64,000 bases of DNA from JAGDZR01 sp049115695. GTDB lineage: Bacteria; Bacteroidota; Bacteroidia; Cytophagales; Cyclobacteriaceae. The stretch spans positions 310,001 through 374,000 of the forward strand of contig JAGDZR010000011.1 of the NCBI GenBank assembly GCA_049115695.1, given 5' to 3'. Under the pieces are notes generated by a model, which had not been told where the DNA came from, searched no databases, and worked only from the letters and a program-made list of their open reading frames with translations. Shown piece after piece: positions 43,231-50,798 of the stretch. The number at the start of each line of letters is the position of its first letter. Positions within the stretch are counted from its first letter, which is position 1. Made by a program: the position numbers and the translations under genes.

Positions 43231-44103
43231 TTAATCAATAACTCCTATCAACCATTCAATTGCTTGATGTATGATAGGGGAATTATTCTTGTTTGACCAT
43301 ACAAAAAGCACCTCTGACTGATGGCGTGTGTCAATTTGAATTGAAGTCAGTTCATTTGACATTTGTCGGGTAACAGCTGTCGGCAATATTGTAACACCCA
43401 GTCCTTCCTTGACCAGACTCAAAATTGAATTTACGTGGTTGCTTTCGTGGGAGATACTTGGCTCAAAGCCCATTTCCACACATATCTGTCTCAATGACTG
43501 ATAGTACAATGGCGCATAATCCCGATTATAAAATATAAATGGCAGTGGATTTGAATGAAAATCTTCTAGTTTTTTGATTTGAACTTTTGACGAATTGAAA
43601 ATCAAAGAATAAGAATCAGAAACCCATTTCTTCGTTGACAAATTAGCTGAAAATACCGGCCCTCTAACGATCCCTAAATCCAATTTGCCCTTCTCAAGTG
43701 CGTTAAGCTGTTTCGTTGTGCCTATTTCATATAACCTACAGTTGACAAAGGGATGAGTGCTGGATAATTCACCTATCAGGCCGGTGATGTGAGTAGAATA
43801 AGTTGAGCCGATATAGGCAAGACGAAATGCCCCACTCAAGCTATTGCCAATTTTACGAGTATTCAAAGTCACCAATTCCAGTTGATTGACAATATTCGAA
43901 ATCTCTTTTTGAAAATATTTTCCGGCATCAGTCAAAGTCACCTTTCGATTTGTTCTTACAAAAAGCTCTGCCCCCAGTTCTTGTTCCAATTGCTTGATCT
44001 GACGACTCAGGGGTGGTTGGGAAATGTGCAACTTTTCTGCGGCGCGATTGAAATTCAATTCCTTAGCAAGGATTAAGAAATAGTTAAGATGTCGAAGCTC
44101 CAT
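43231..44103 (-). CDS. LysR-family transcriptional regulator
   Basis: A 290-residue LysR protein: helix-turn-helix MELRHLNYFLILAKELNFNR and AAEKLHISQPPLSRQIKQLE, then a periplasmic-binding-protein-like effector domain with TLTDAGKYFQKEISNIVNQL linker and SLVKEGLGVTILPTAVTRQM. The effector is unknown. The gene is divergent from the methyltransferase gene, 89 bases apart, the usual position for a LysR target, so it probably regulates that gene. Confidence 0.92.
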   Translation of the reverse strand: MELRHLNYFLILAKELNFNRAAEKLHISQPPLSRQIKQLEQELGAELFVRTNRKVTLTDAGKYFQKEISNIVNQLELVTLNTRKIGNSLSGAFRLAYIGSTYSTHITGLIGELSSTHPFVNCRLYEIGTTKQLNALEKGKLDLGIVRGPVFSANLSTKKWVSDSYSLIFNSSKVQIKKLEDFHSNPLPFIFYNRDYAPLYYQSLRQICVEMGFEPSISHESNHVNSILSLVKEGLGVTILPTAVTRQMSNELTSIQIDTRHQSEVLFVWSNKNNSPIIHQAIEWLIGVID

Positions 44104-44141
44104 TGATACTTATTGGGTATTAATAGATGACAAAATAAGCA

Positions 44142-44173
44142 TTTCCAGGGTATTTGAACAATTCATAGCTTTG
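44142..44173 (+). promoter_or_regulatory. Candidate Bacteroidota-type promoter
   Basis: A perfect -7 box TAGCTTTG (consensus TAnnTTTG) at 44166-44173 with a TTTC near-match to the -33 box 20 bases upstream (44142-44145). It lies 19 bases before the methyltransferase ATG at 44193, in the gap shared with the divergent LysR gene. Confidence 0.4.
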
Positions 44174-44192
44174 TTCGAAATAATCAACAATC

Positions 44193-44897
44193 ATGGAAAA
44201 ATCGACCATAGAAGAAATAAGAGAAAGGTTCGATCAGGATGTCGACAGGTTTTCAAACCTGGCAACAGGACAAACTTCGACCATTGATGCTGCGTTATCA
44301 TTGGAGTTGATCACAGAAGCCGCTTCAAAAATTAAGCCCAAAGCATCGCATTTACTTGATATTGGTTGTGGAGCTGGTAATTATACGTTGAAAATGCTCT
44401 CCAAATCACCCGGATTGCATTGCACATTGAACGATCTCAGTCTACCGATGTTAGAAAGAGCAGAGCAAAGGATCTCTCAAGCTCAAAGCGCATCCGTTAG
44501 CATCATTCATGGTGACATGAGGGAAGTAGAGATCAATGAACAATTCGATATCATACTTGCTGGAGCAGTACTGCATCATTTAAGAGATGATGAGGACTGG
44601 GAGTCTATGTTTGCTCGTCTTTTCGAATTACTAAAACCAGGTGGATGTCTATGGATCTCTGACCTGATCGCACAAGAAATACCCGTTTTGCATGAATACA
44701 CCTGGGAGCGATACGGCCAATACCTTGAAGGGTTGGGAGGGTCTGAATACAGGCAAAAGGTACTGAACTATGTTGATTTTGAGGACTCGCCTCGCCCCAT
44801 GACCTATCAACTGGAATTGATGCGTAAAGTTGGATTTTCTAAAGTAGAAATCTTGCACAAAAATGTATGCTTTGGAGCATTCGGTGGAGTGAAATAG
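44193..44897 (+). CDS. Class I SAM-dependent methyltransferase
   Basis: A 234-residue Rossmann-fold methyltransferase. Motif I is LLDIGCGAGNYTLKML near residue 51, the acidic-loop motif DLSLPMLERAEQRI follows, motif II/III VSIIHGDMREVE and FDIILAGAVLHHL, and motif IV LKPGGCLWISDLI. The C-terminal half (LMRKVGFSKVEILHKN) is of the small-molecule type. The substrate is unknown. Divergent from a LysR gene, which may regulate it; an imperfect hairpin overlaps the end of the gene. Confidence 0.9.
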   Translation: MEKSTIEEIRERFDQDVDRFSNLATGQTSTIDAALSLELITEAASKIKPKASHLLDIGCGAGNYTLKMLSKSPGLHCTLNDLSLPMLERAEQRISQAQSASVSIIHGDMREVEINEQFDIILAGAVLHHLRDDEDWESMFARLFELLKPGGCLWISDLIAQEIPVLHEYTWERYGQYLEGLGGSEYRQKVLNYVDFEDSPRPMTYQLELMRKVGFSKVEILHKNVCFGAFGGVK

Positions 44898-44914
44898 CAT
44901 CGCTATTCCACTCC
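44886..44914. terminator. Hairpin over the methyltransferase stop codon
   Basis: GGAGTGAAATAGC (44886-44898) and GCTATTCCACTCC (44902-44914) form a 13-bp stem with one mismatch and a 3-base loop, containing the TAG of the methyltransferase gene. It sits between two convergent genes (methyltransferase and GH109-like), the right place for a bidirectional terminator, but no T-run follows on either strand. Confidence 0.35.
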
Positions 44915-44921
44915 GCATGCT

Positions 44922-46316
44922 CTAGCTAATAATGCTTAGTGGTTGAGTGTCCTTCCAATTTCCTCGGGTAAAATCAGGGAATGGTTGTGGTGCTCCGCCA
45001 CTCGCAACAGATCGCTCACTCAGTGGACTAACGGCACTCCAGAAGCACCCTTCATAGACATTCTGATCAAGGGGTAAGCCCTTCTGCAAACATTCAATGA
45101 TTCGATAAACCATAATGCCATCCATGCCTCCATGTCCGGTATTCTTGGTAGCATCGTTGAGTCGTTTGTACAGCGGGTGATCATACTTTTCATAAACCTT
45201 GGCCAATTGCTCCCCCTGGGCCCAGCGATGATGATTCTCTGTAACACCTTCTACTCCCCCTTCCAATGCCACTCTGGTCGGAAATCCAGCTAGGGCGCCT
45301 TTAGTACCCTGAATCAAGTTGAGTCTGGAGTAGGGTCGAGGGCTGGTTTCATCCCACTGCACCATCACCGTGCGGCCATAGGTCGTTTTCAAAATACTGG
45401 TATTCAGATCGCCTCCTTTATACTCCAACTGATTCCATTTATGATCAGGTGCATAATTTTTTTCCGCGTATAGTTTACGTCCACGTGCTGGTGTTGAGAA
45501 TGACACCAAACTTCCGAAGTTATCATCCGTCCTGGCAAGGTTCATGTATTGCGCTACCGGACCCAGTCCGTGGGTAGGATATAAGTTTCCATTTCGTTTT
45601 GCATAATGATGCGTTCTCCAACTTCCTGTTCCTCTTTCCTGTTCCTCCATCTGGAGACGCAATTCATGTATGTAAGAGGCTTCTCCATGCAAAATCTCTC
45701 CAATTGCTCCTTGCCTGCACATATTTAGAAACATCAACTCGTCGCGGCTATAATTCACATTCTCCATCATCATGCAATGCTTTTTGGTTGCCTCAGAAGT
45801 GTTGACTATTTCCCACATTTCTTCCAACGTTACCGCGATAGGCACCTCAACAAATGCATGAGCTCCTGCTTTCATCACTTCAATCGCCATTGATGCATGG
45901 TTGTGCCAATTGGTAGCGATAAACACCATATCAGGTTTAACTTCTCTGAGCATTTCTCGCCACTTGTTTTCATCTCCGAAGTAGGCCTTGACCTTTTTGT
46001 GGCGATCTCCTTTACCAATCTTTTTTGCCTCTTCTGCCCATTTAGTTGCTAAGTCTTCATACAAATCGCTGATGGCAACTATCTCTGTCCCCGGTAAAGA
46101 AGCCGCAAACTTGAGATGGCCAGGTCCTCTTGCCCCAACTCCTATTACGGCAATACGTACATTTTCAATTTTGGGAGCCGCATAGTCCCCCATGTATTGG
46201 TAGGCCAAAGGTCTTTCCTCAAAATGTTCCTGTGCAGAAATCCCTGATGTTGTGGCAATTGCTGCTGCAGAAAGTGTCGTTTTCTTCAAAAAGTCACGAC
46301 GGTCAAGCTTGCTCAT
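44922..46316 (-). CDS. Gfo/Idh/MocA oxidoreductase, GH109-like
   Basis: A 464-residue Tat-exported NAD-binding enzyme. The twin-arginine signal is DRRDFLKKTTLSAAAIATT. The Rossmann motif is VRIAVIGVGARGPGHLKFA, and FIATNWHNHASMAIEVMKAG and AHAFVEVPIAVTLEEMW follow. YPTHGLGPVAQYMNLAR is the characteristic GH109 catalytic-region motif of NAD-dependent alpha-N-acetylgalactosaminidases. GH109 enzymes cleave terminal alpha-GalNAc; a dehydrogenase acting on sugars is the alternative. It lies near a GH20-like gene, which suggests amino-sugar glycan use. Confidence 0.82.
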   Translation of the reverse strand: MSKLDRRDFLKKTTLSAAAIATTSGISAQEHFEERPLAYQYMGDYAAPKIENVRIAVIGVGARGPGHLKFAASLPGTEIVAISDLYEDLATKWAEEAKKIGKGDRHKKVKAYFGDENKWREMLREVKPDMVFIATNWHNHASMAIEVMKAGAHAFVEVPIAVTLEEMWEIVNTSEATKKHCMMMENVNYSRDELMFLNMCRQGAIGEILHGEASYIHELRLQMEEQERGTGSWRTHHYAKRNGNLYPTHGLGPVAQYMNLARTDDNFGSLVSFSTPARGRKLYAEKNYAPDHKWNQLEYKGGDLNTSILKTTYGRTVMVQWDETSPRPYSRLNLIQGTKGALAGFPTRVALEGGVEGVTENHHRWAQGEQLAKVYEKYDHPLYKRLNDATKNTGHGGMDGIMVYRIIECLQKGLPLDQNVYEGCFWSAVSPLSERSVASGGAPQPFPDFTRGNWKDTQPLSIIS

Positions 46317-46446
46317 AGTTTATCCTATTTTTCGACGAAATCAATTTATGCCTAATTAATCCCCCCATCCAATTGAACTATGACTATTGGACATTGTGAT
46401 GTGCAAATGGCTTCATTTTTCTCAAATTATTTATCTTAAATGCCAA

Positions 46447-46908
46447 ATGAAGTATTTGTCACTAACCCGAATTGAAAATCCCTCATCAAAACTTGAACAG
46501 CGTTACCAAAGCTTTGATCAATTGATGAGTGAAATAACCAAGCACTATCTCCCTGATGATATTTCGAGGAGGGTAAATAAAACCATTGAAAAGCTGAATG
46601 CAGTTGAGGGTGAATCAAGACATATTATCAAATCTGTTAAAAAAGCACAGTTCCGTATTTTGAAAATGCTGGAAGAAGAAACCAATCTCGTAGCAAAAAA
46701 TCACTATCGAAACAAATGGATGGGCTATGGTATGATCATGGGCATTCCATTTGGGGTAGCATTCGGTATCTCTATCGACCAATTAGCATTCCTGGGAATA
46801 GGCCTGCCAATCGGTCTGGCAATAGGAATCGCGATAGGAACAGAGAAAGACAATAAAGCCAAAGCAGAAGGAAAACAACTGAATGTTATCGGTGACATGG
46901 AATTTTAA
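46447..46908 (+). CDS. Coiled-coil protein with C-terminal glycine-rich membrane hairpin
   Basis: A 153-residue protein, start placed at 46447 (MKYLSLTRIENPSSKLEQRY) since the longer frame adds non-typical residues. An N-terminal helical region (YQSFDQLMSEITKHYLPDDI, RVNKTIEKLNAVEGESRHII) is followed by two Gly/Ile-rich membrane helices (WMGYGMIMGIPFGVAFGISI, LGIGLPIGLAIGIAIG) and a charged tail. The GxxxG-rich hairpin is like those of small membrane stress proteins; function unknown. Confidence 0.5.
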   Translation: MKYLSLTRIENPSSKLEQRYQSFDQLMSEITKHYLPDDISRRVNKTIEKLNAVEGESRHIIKSVKKAQFRILKMLEEETNLVAKNHYRNKWMGYGMIMGIPFGVAFGISIDQLAFLGIGLPIGLAIGIAIGTEKDNKAKAEGKQLNVIGDMEF

Positions 46909-46948
46909 GTGTCGTGCTAACGGATGAATTCCTGAGCTTCAATCTTGA

Positions 46949-47416
46949 TTATTGGAGATAAGCATTTAGCATCCAGAGTGTCTTCTCCGTTTCAGTTATG
47001 TAATCGCTCATCAGACTGACCGTCCCTTCATCTTCTGCGTCTCCAGCCAATTTGAGAATGGCTCTTTCCTTGCTAATCAAAGTTGAAAAATTGTTGACCA
47101 CTATCTCTACTCCCTTTCGGCCATCCACGACCCCTTTTTCTTCCTGAATAGCAGAAGTTGCCAGATAGTCTGAATAGGTATGCAGTGGTTCTCCACCTAG
47201 CGTGAGAATTCGCTCAGCGATTTCGTCTATTTTCACCACAGCATCATCGTACAATTCCTCGAATTTTAAATGCAGTTCAAAAAATTCTTTCCCCTTAATG
47301 TTCCAGTGAAATCCTCTTAGATTTTGATAAAACAACTGATAGTTGGCTAAAAGGTCATTGAGTTGATGATTTAACGACTTGGCCTTTTCTATGTCTATTC
47401 CTATTAGATTTTTCAT
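46949..47416 (-). CDS. dps: Dps-family ferroxidase/DNA-protection protein
   Basis: A 155-residue ferritin-like four-helix protein. The di-iron ferroxidase ligands are visible: His in QNLRGFHWNIKGKEFFELHL, with second His in the same stretch, and Asp/Glu in YDDAVVKIDEIAER. It oxidises ferrous iron with hydrogen peroxide and stores it, and may protect DNA. It lies apart from any regulator, upstream of an acetyltransferase-like gene. Length is that of the Dps family. Confidence 0.92.
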   Translation of the reverse strand: MKNLIGIDIEKAKSLNHQLNDLLANYQLFYQNLRGFHWNIKGKEFFELHLKFEELYDDAVVKIDEIAERILTLGGEPLHTYSDYLATSAIQEEKGVVDGRKGVEIVVNNFSTLISKERAILKLAGDAEDEGTVSLMSDYITETEKTLWMLNAYLQ

Positions 47417-47545
47417 ACGTTTTGTGCTGTTTATTCGTCATTTATAACAACACAAAGGACTATTAATAAGTGCCCCTTTACAAACCAATTTCTCTATATG
47501 CTTGATAGACAGGCTCTATCGAATTTCTCACTTTGATTGAATTTA

Positions 47546-48706
47546 TCATATTTTTAGCCGAATGTCGACCTTCCCAATCCATGCGGCCATTTGGATAATT
47601 AGCCATCCAAATAACAATGATTTAATAAGGCCTATGATACCTGTCGTCATCATATCTGGCAGGTCAACACCAACAATCTGCAACATGCTATACATAAAGT
47701 AAGGCAACAGATAGCAAGTCAAGGTTGCGTACCCTCCAGCAGCAATGGGTTTGGCCCAATTGGTAAACCCTTTAACATCGGAAATTACCAACAACACTAT
47801 GAAACTCAACATACTTATTGCTCCACATATTGCTGTCCAGGAAGGGGTCGCTCTTATTTTGGAAATTCCCCATTCCGGTCGAGTTACCAGTCCAAAAATT
47901 AATAACATAATGGCTATGCCCATTAACCAAGCAACTGCTGATTGCCAATCACCTTCGTTTCTGGTCGAACGTGAATGAATAACTGTAGCCAATACACCCA
48001 GCAAAACGCTGAGATAATTGGATGCACTGATGATCAATTTTATGTTGACTCCCCACAAAAACTCATTTACATTCAGCATCAAGAGCATTAGGCCAACAGC
48101 AGCAATAACAATTACGCGATCCCCGATAAATAGATAACAAATGGCACATACCAAATATGACCATCCTAGTAACCCTAAGATTCCCCACCAATGAATTAAC
48201 ATCCAGTTATCGCCTGTTCCTTTATAGATGTAGGCTAGCAAAATCAGAATGGCCCAACCAATTGACTTGACTACTATTGGAGGGATCACCCCCAATACTT
48301 TTGGATTGCGATAATTGTTCCAGATCATAACAAAAGCGAAAAACATCAGCAGTTGCCAATAATGCTTGTTGATCATCGAGCTGGACTGATCGATATTTTC
48401 AAGGTTGACCATAAAAACACCCATTACAATCAAAGCAAAAGAACGCGCAAGAATATGCGTAATTACCTGGATTTGATTGTCCCCTTTGTTGATTCTGGCC
48501 TTGATTGCATGGGGAATAGACAAACCGATGATGAACATAAATGCAGGAAATATTACATCCGCAAAACCCATTCGATCTTCTGATCCATCAGCATGACCGA
48601 GCCAATTCGGTATATCTGTGAGTGACCAAAGGTCATTTACGAAAATCATGAAGAGCATTGTCAATGCCCTTAGTATATCAATTGATGCAAGTCGATTATT
48701 TGCCAT
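47546..48706 (-). CDS. HGSNAT-like acyltransferase membrane protein (DUF5009-type)
   Basis: A 386-residue membrane protein with about ten helices. The N-terminal RLASIDILRALTMLFMIFVN and ADVIFPAFMFIIGLSIPHAI segments are the signature of the heparan-alpha-glucosaminide N-acetyltransferase-like family (related to YeiB/DUF1624 and DUF5009). Such proteins are thought to move acetyl groups across membranes onto amino sugars. The start overlaps the GH20-like gene by 11 bases, so the two are coupled, which fits a role in processing of N-acetylated sugars. Confidence 0.8.
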   Translation of the reverse strand: MANNRLASIDILRALTMLFMIFVNDLWSLTDIPNWLGHADGSEDRMGFADVIFPAFMFIIGLSIPHAIKARINKGDNQIQVITHILARSFALIVMGVFMVNLENIDQSSSMINKHYWQLLMFFAFVMIWNNYRNPKVLGVIPPIVVKSIGWAILILLAYIYKGTGDNWMLIHWWGILGLLGWSYLVCAICYLFIGDRVIVIAAVGLMLLMLNVNEFLWGVNIKLIISASNYLSVLLGVLATVIHSRSTRNEGDWQSAVAWLMGIAIMLLIFGLVTRPEWGISKIRATPSWTAICGAISMLSFIVLLVISDVKGFTNWAKPIAAGGYATLTCYLLPYFMYSMLQIVGVDLPDMMTTGIIGLIKSLLFGWLIIQMAAWIGKVDIRLKI

Positions 48707-49769
48707 CGCGCAGGTAGTTAATCATTGATTTTAGGCTTTCCACCTGCCCATTGGGTTCTTCCGTTTCGGTATTCCAGGCATCCATAAATCCTCCAGCCGG
48801 CGACCAAATGGTTTGCATAGTCCCTCGATACCGTGTTTTCATCTTCTTGTTTGCATTTGACCTTAGCTGATCTATCATTTCCATATGTGCCGTTGCAACA
48901 GTTGGACGATTCCAGAAGCATGAAATCACGTCAAATCCCTTTGCAGCGAAAATCACGGGAGTTGGTTCAGCGGTTTCGTAATGCCAATCACAAATCATCA
49001 CATCTTTCGGAATCATATCAATGGCTGACTCAGTGCCATTCTCACTTGCTTCCCACATGCCAAGTCCACTCACAGTTCCTTCGAGCAGTCGGTCGCCCCA
49101 TATCCACAATCTTCTATTCTGCTTTGCAAGATGATCTCTAATCAAGGTTACCTCCTTCGCAAACAATTCCGCTTTGTTTTTTCCAGCACAACGTGGACAT
49201 TGATCATCTCCCAGGTAAAACACTTCGTCCATTCCCGCATGGAAATTATCCGCCTCAAATACCTCCATGATTTCGTCTACGAGGGCAAAAACAACATCGT
49301 GTACCTCCGGGTGCAATGGACAATAGCTTTTACAGTAAAGTCCATCATCATTAGGCCATTTATATTCTTTGGGCATCTTCACATGTGGTGTTTCATCGAA
49401 TTGAGGAAATTGCTCCAACAACTTTTCCAATCCCTCAGCCCAGGATTGATGTCCTAGTAAATTAATTTGAGGTACTACTTCTATGCCCAATGATTTGGTT
49501 TTGGAGATCAGTCCTTTCACCTCCTCCTTTGACAAAGCCTGGTCATATCGCAATTGGGGGTAGGAAGTAAACTCATAATTGTAGTCAACCCTCAATACCA
49601 GGGTGTTGATACCAGCTGGGGCCAATTCCTGCTCCACAAATTCAATGAATTGTGCTAATCGCGCTGGTTTAGGGGCTGCAATTGCAAAAGCGTTGACCTG
49701 TGAGATTTCCTGAGCTGTTACCTGATTTATCATTGCCCAAATTGAAAGTATTAGTATGATTTTTCGCAT
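48696..49769 (-). CDS. GH20-like glycoside hydrolase (beta-N-acetylhexosaminidase-like)
   Basis: A 357-residue exported protein (MRKIILILSIWAMINQVTAQ) with a TIM-barrel core. The hallmark Asp-Glu pair of family 20 hydrolases is seen in NFHAGMDEVFYLGDDQCPR. Further barrel segments are LGIEVVPQINLLGHQSWAEG and NRRLWIWGDRLLEG. The C-terminal SPAGGFMDAWNTE is also typical. The protein lacks the usual N-terminal GH20b domain and is short, so specificity may differ. A Cys pair CPRCAGK near the active site may bind metal. Coupled to the HGSNAT-like gene. Confidence 0.8.
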   Translation of the reverse strand: MRKIILILSIWAMINQVTAQEISQVNAFAIAAPKPARLAQFIEFVEQELAPAGINTLVLRVDYNYEFTSYPQLRYDQALSKEEVKGLISKTKSLGIEVVPQINLLGHQSWAEGLEKLLEQFPQFDETPHVKMPKEYKWPNDDGLYCKSYCPLHPEVHDVVFALVDEIMEVFEADNFHAGMDEVFYLGDDQCPRCAGKNKAELFAKEVTLIRDHLAKQNRRLWIWGDRLLEGTVSGLGMWEASENGTESAIDMIPKDVMICDWHYETAEPTPVIFAAKGFDVISCFWNRPTVATAHMEMIDQLRSNANKKMKTRYRGTMQTIWSPAGGFMDAWNTETEEPNGQVESLKSMINYLRDGK

Positions 49770-49955
49770 TACCGAAATTACTTAGAATACATCTTGGTGT
49801 CAATCGAATTATTGCCTTTCAGACATGGGTAGATATTACACCTCCTCAAAAGACGATGAACAAATCTTGCATTAGGGGGAATAACAGGCATTGAATGTGG
49901 CGAGACACAGAATACTAGATACAGTTATATCAAAGCAACGGTTACATATATTACA

Positions 49956-49980
49956 ATATATAGATTAATGATATATAGAT
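49956..49980 (+). promoter_or_regulatory. Candidate operator: ATATATAGAT direct repeats
   Basis: Two copies of ATATATAGAT (49956-49965 and 49971-49980), 15 bases apart, in a very AT-rich stretch ending 18 bases before the PadR start at 49999. PadR proteins bind AT-rich repeats near their own promoter, so this is the candidate operator of the 49999-52391 module. Confidence 0.4.
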
Positions 49981-49998
49981 ATTATATATATTTAATCA

Positions 49999-50346
49999 AT
50001 GTATTCGAAAGAGTTATTAAAAGGAACACTAGAAATCATCATTCTCAAGCTGCTAAATGAGCATAAGGAATTGTATGGCTATGAAATCTGTCAAATGGTG
50101 AAAAAGCATACCAATGGTAAGATCCTACTTAAGTTCGGGTCATTGTATCCCCTTCTACACAAAATGGTAAAAGACGGAAAGCTATCGTTTCGAGAAGAAG
50201 CTCGTGGCAAACGGTTGAGGAAATATTATTTTCTAACCGAATTTGGCATTACCGAAAAAGACAAACAATTGGACATGTTCGATGATTTTGTTCAGACTAT
50301 GGAAAATATTCTAACACAAAAAACCAAGTCATTTGCTGTGATATGA
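49999..50346 (+). CDS. PadR-family regulator (channel module)
   Basis: A 115-residue winged-helix protein: LLKGTLEIIILKLLNEHKEL, YGYEICQMVKKHTNGKILLK, GSLYPLLHKMVKDGKLSFRE and GKRLRKYYFLTEFG. It belongs to the other PadR subclass (YGYEI, GSLYPLLHKM), close to the 56725 gene and unlike the permease-linked PadRs. It overlaps the next gene by 4 bases (ATGA, 50343-50346). It likely controls the downstream membrane protein and channel-like gene. Confidence 0.9.
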   Translation: MYSKELLKGTLEIIILKLLNEHKELYGYEICQMVKKHTNGKILLKFGSLYPLLHKMVKDGKLSFREEARGKRLRKYYFLTEFGITEKDKQLDMFDDFVQTMENILTQKTKSFAVI

Positions 50347-50768
50347 TAACCGATGAACAACTTGATTTCATCATTTTACAAATGAAACGAGGGGGTGTGA
50401 CGGATCCCAATTTGTTAGATGATTTGTTGGAGCACATGTGCTGCATGATCGAAATCGAAATGAAGAGCGGGAATTCATTTACAGAGGCGTATAACAAAGC
50501 ATATCAGGAGACAGTTCCAGCTGGATACTCTGAAATTCAATTTGAAAAAGAAGCGCTTCTCTTTGACTTCAGTAAAGTCACAGTACGAAAACTCACCTTC
50601 ATTTCAGGTTACATATTTAGCATGTGTTTCATGGTAGGACTGATGTTGAAGTTTTTAAACAATCCTGGCAATGTGCCATTGCTTTATTCAGGGTGTTTTG
50701 GCCTCATGTTCGTTTTTGTTCCTCTCCTAATCATCAAGATTGTGCGATCTGATCCCAAGTTGATATAA
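50343..50768 (+). CDS. PadR partner: helical domain plus membrane pair
   Basis: A 141-residue protein. Residues 1-75 are helical (ITDEQLDFIILQMKRGGVTD, NLLDDLLEHMCCMIEIEM, SFTEAYNKAYQETVP), and two membrane helices follow (FISGYIFSMCFMVGLMLKFL, LLYSGCFGLMFVFVPLLIIK). The helical part and the motif LKFLNNPGN match, at lower similarity, the start of the larger partner at 57069 (VELIDHLICDTEQRM, FHEAWQIVKNEIP, FKLMHLPGA). I read it as a HAAS-like domain that links PadR to membrane partners. Cotranscribed with the PadR and with the channel gene. Confidence 0.75.
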   Translation: MITDEQLDFIILQMKRGGVTDPNLLDDLLEHMCCMIEIEMKSGNSFTEAYNKAYQETVPAGYSEIQFEKEALLFDFSKVTVRKLTFISGYIFSMCFMVGLMLKFLNNPGNVPLLYSGCFGLMFVFVPLLIIKIVRSDPKLI

Positions 50769-50798
50769 ATCAAGTAGACCTTTTTTAAATCCTTTGAA

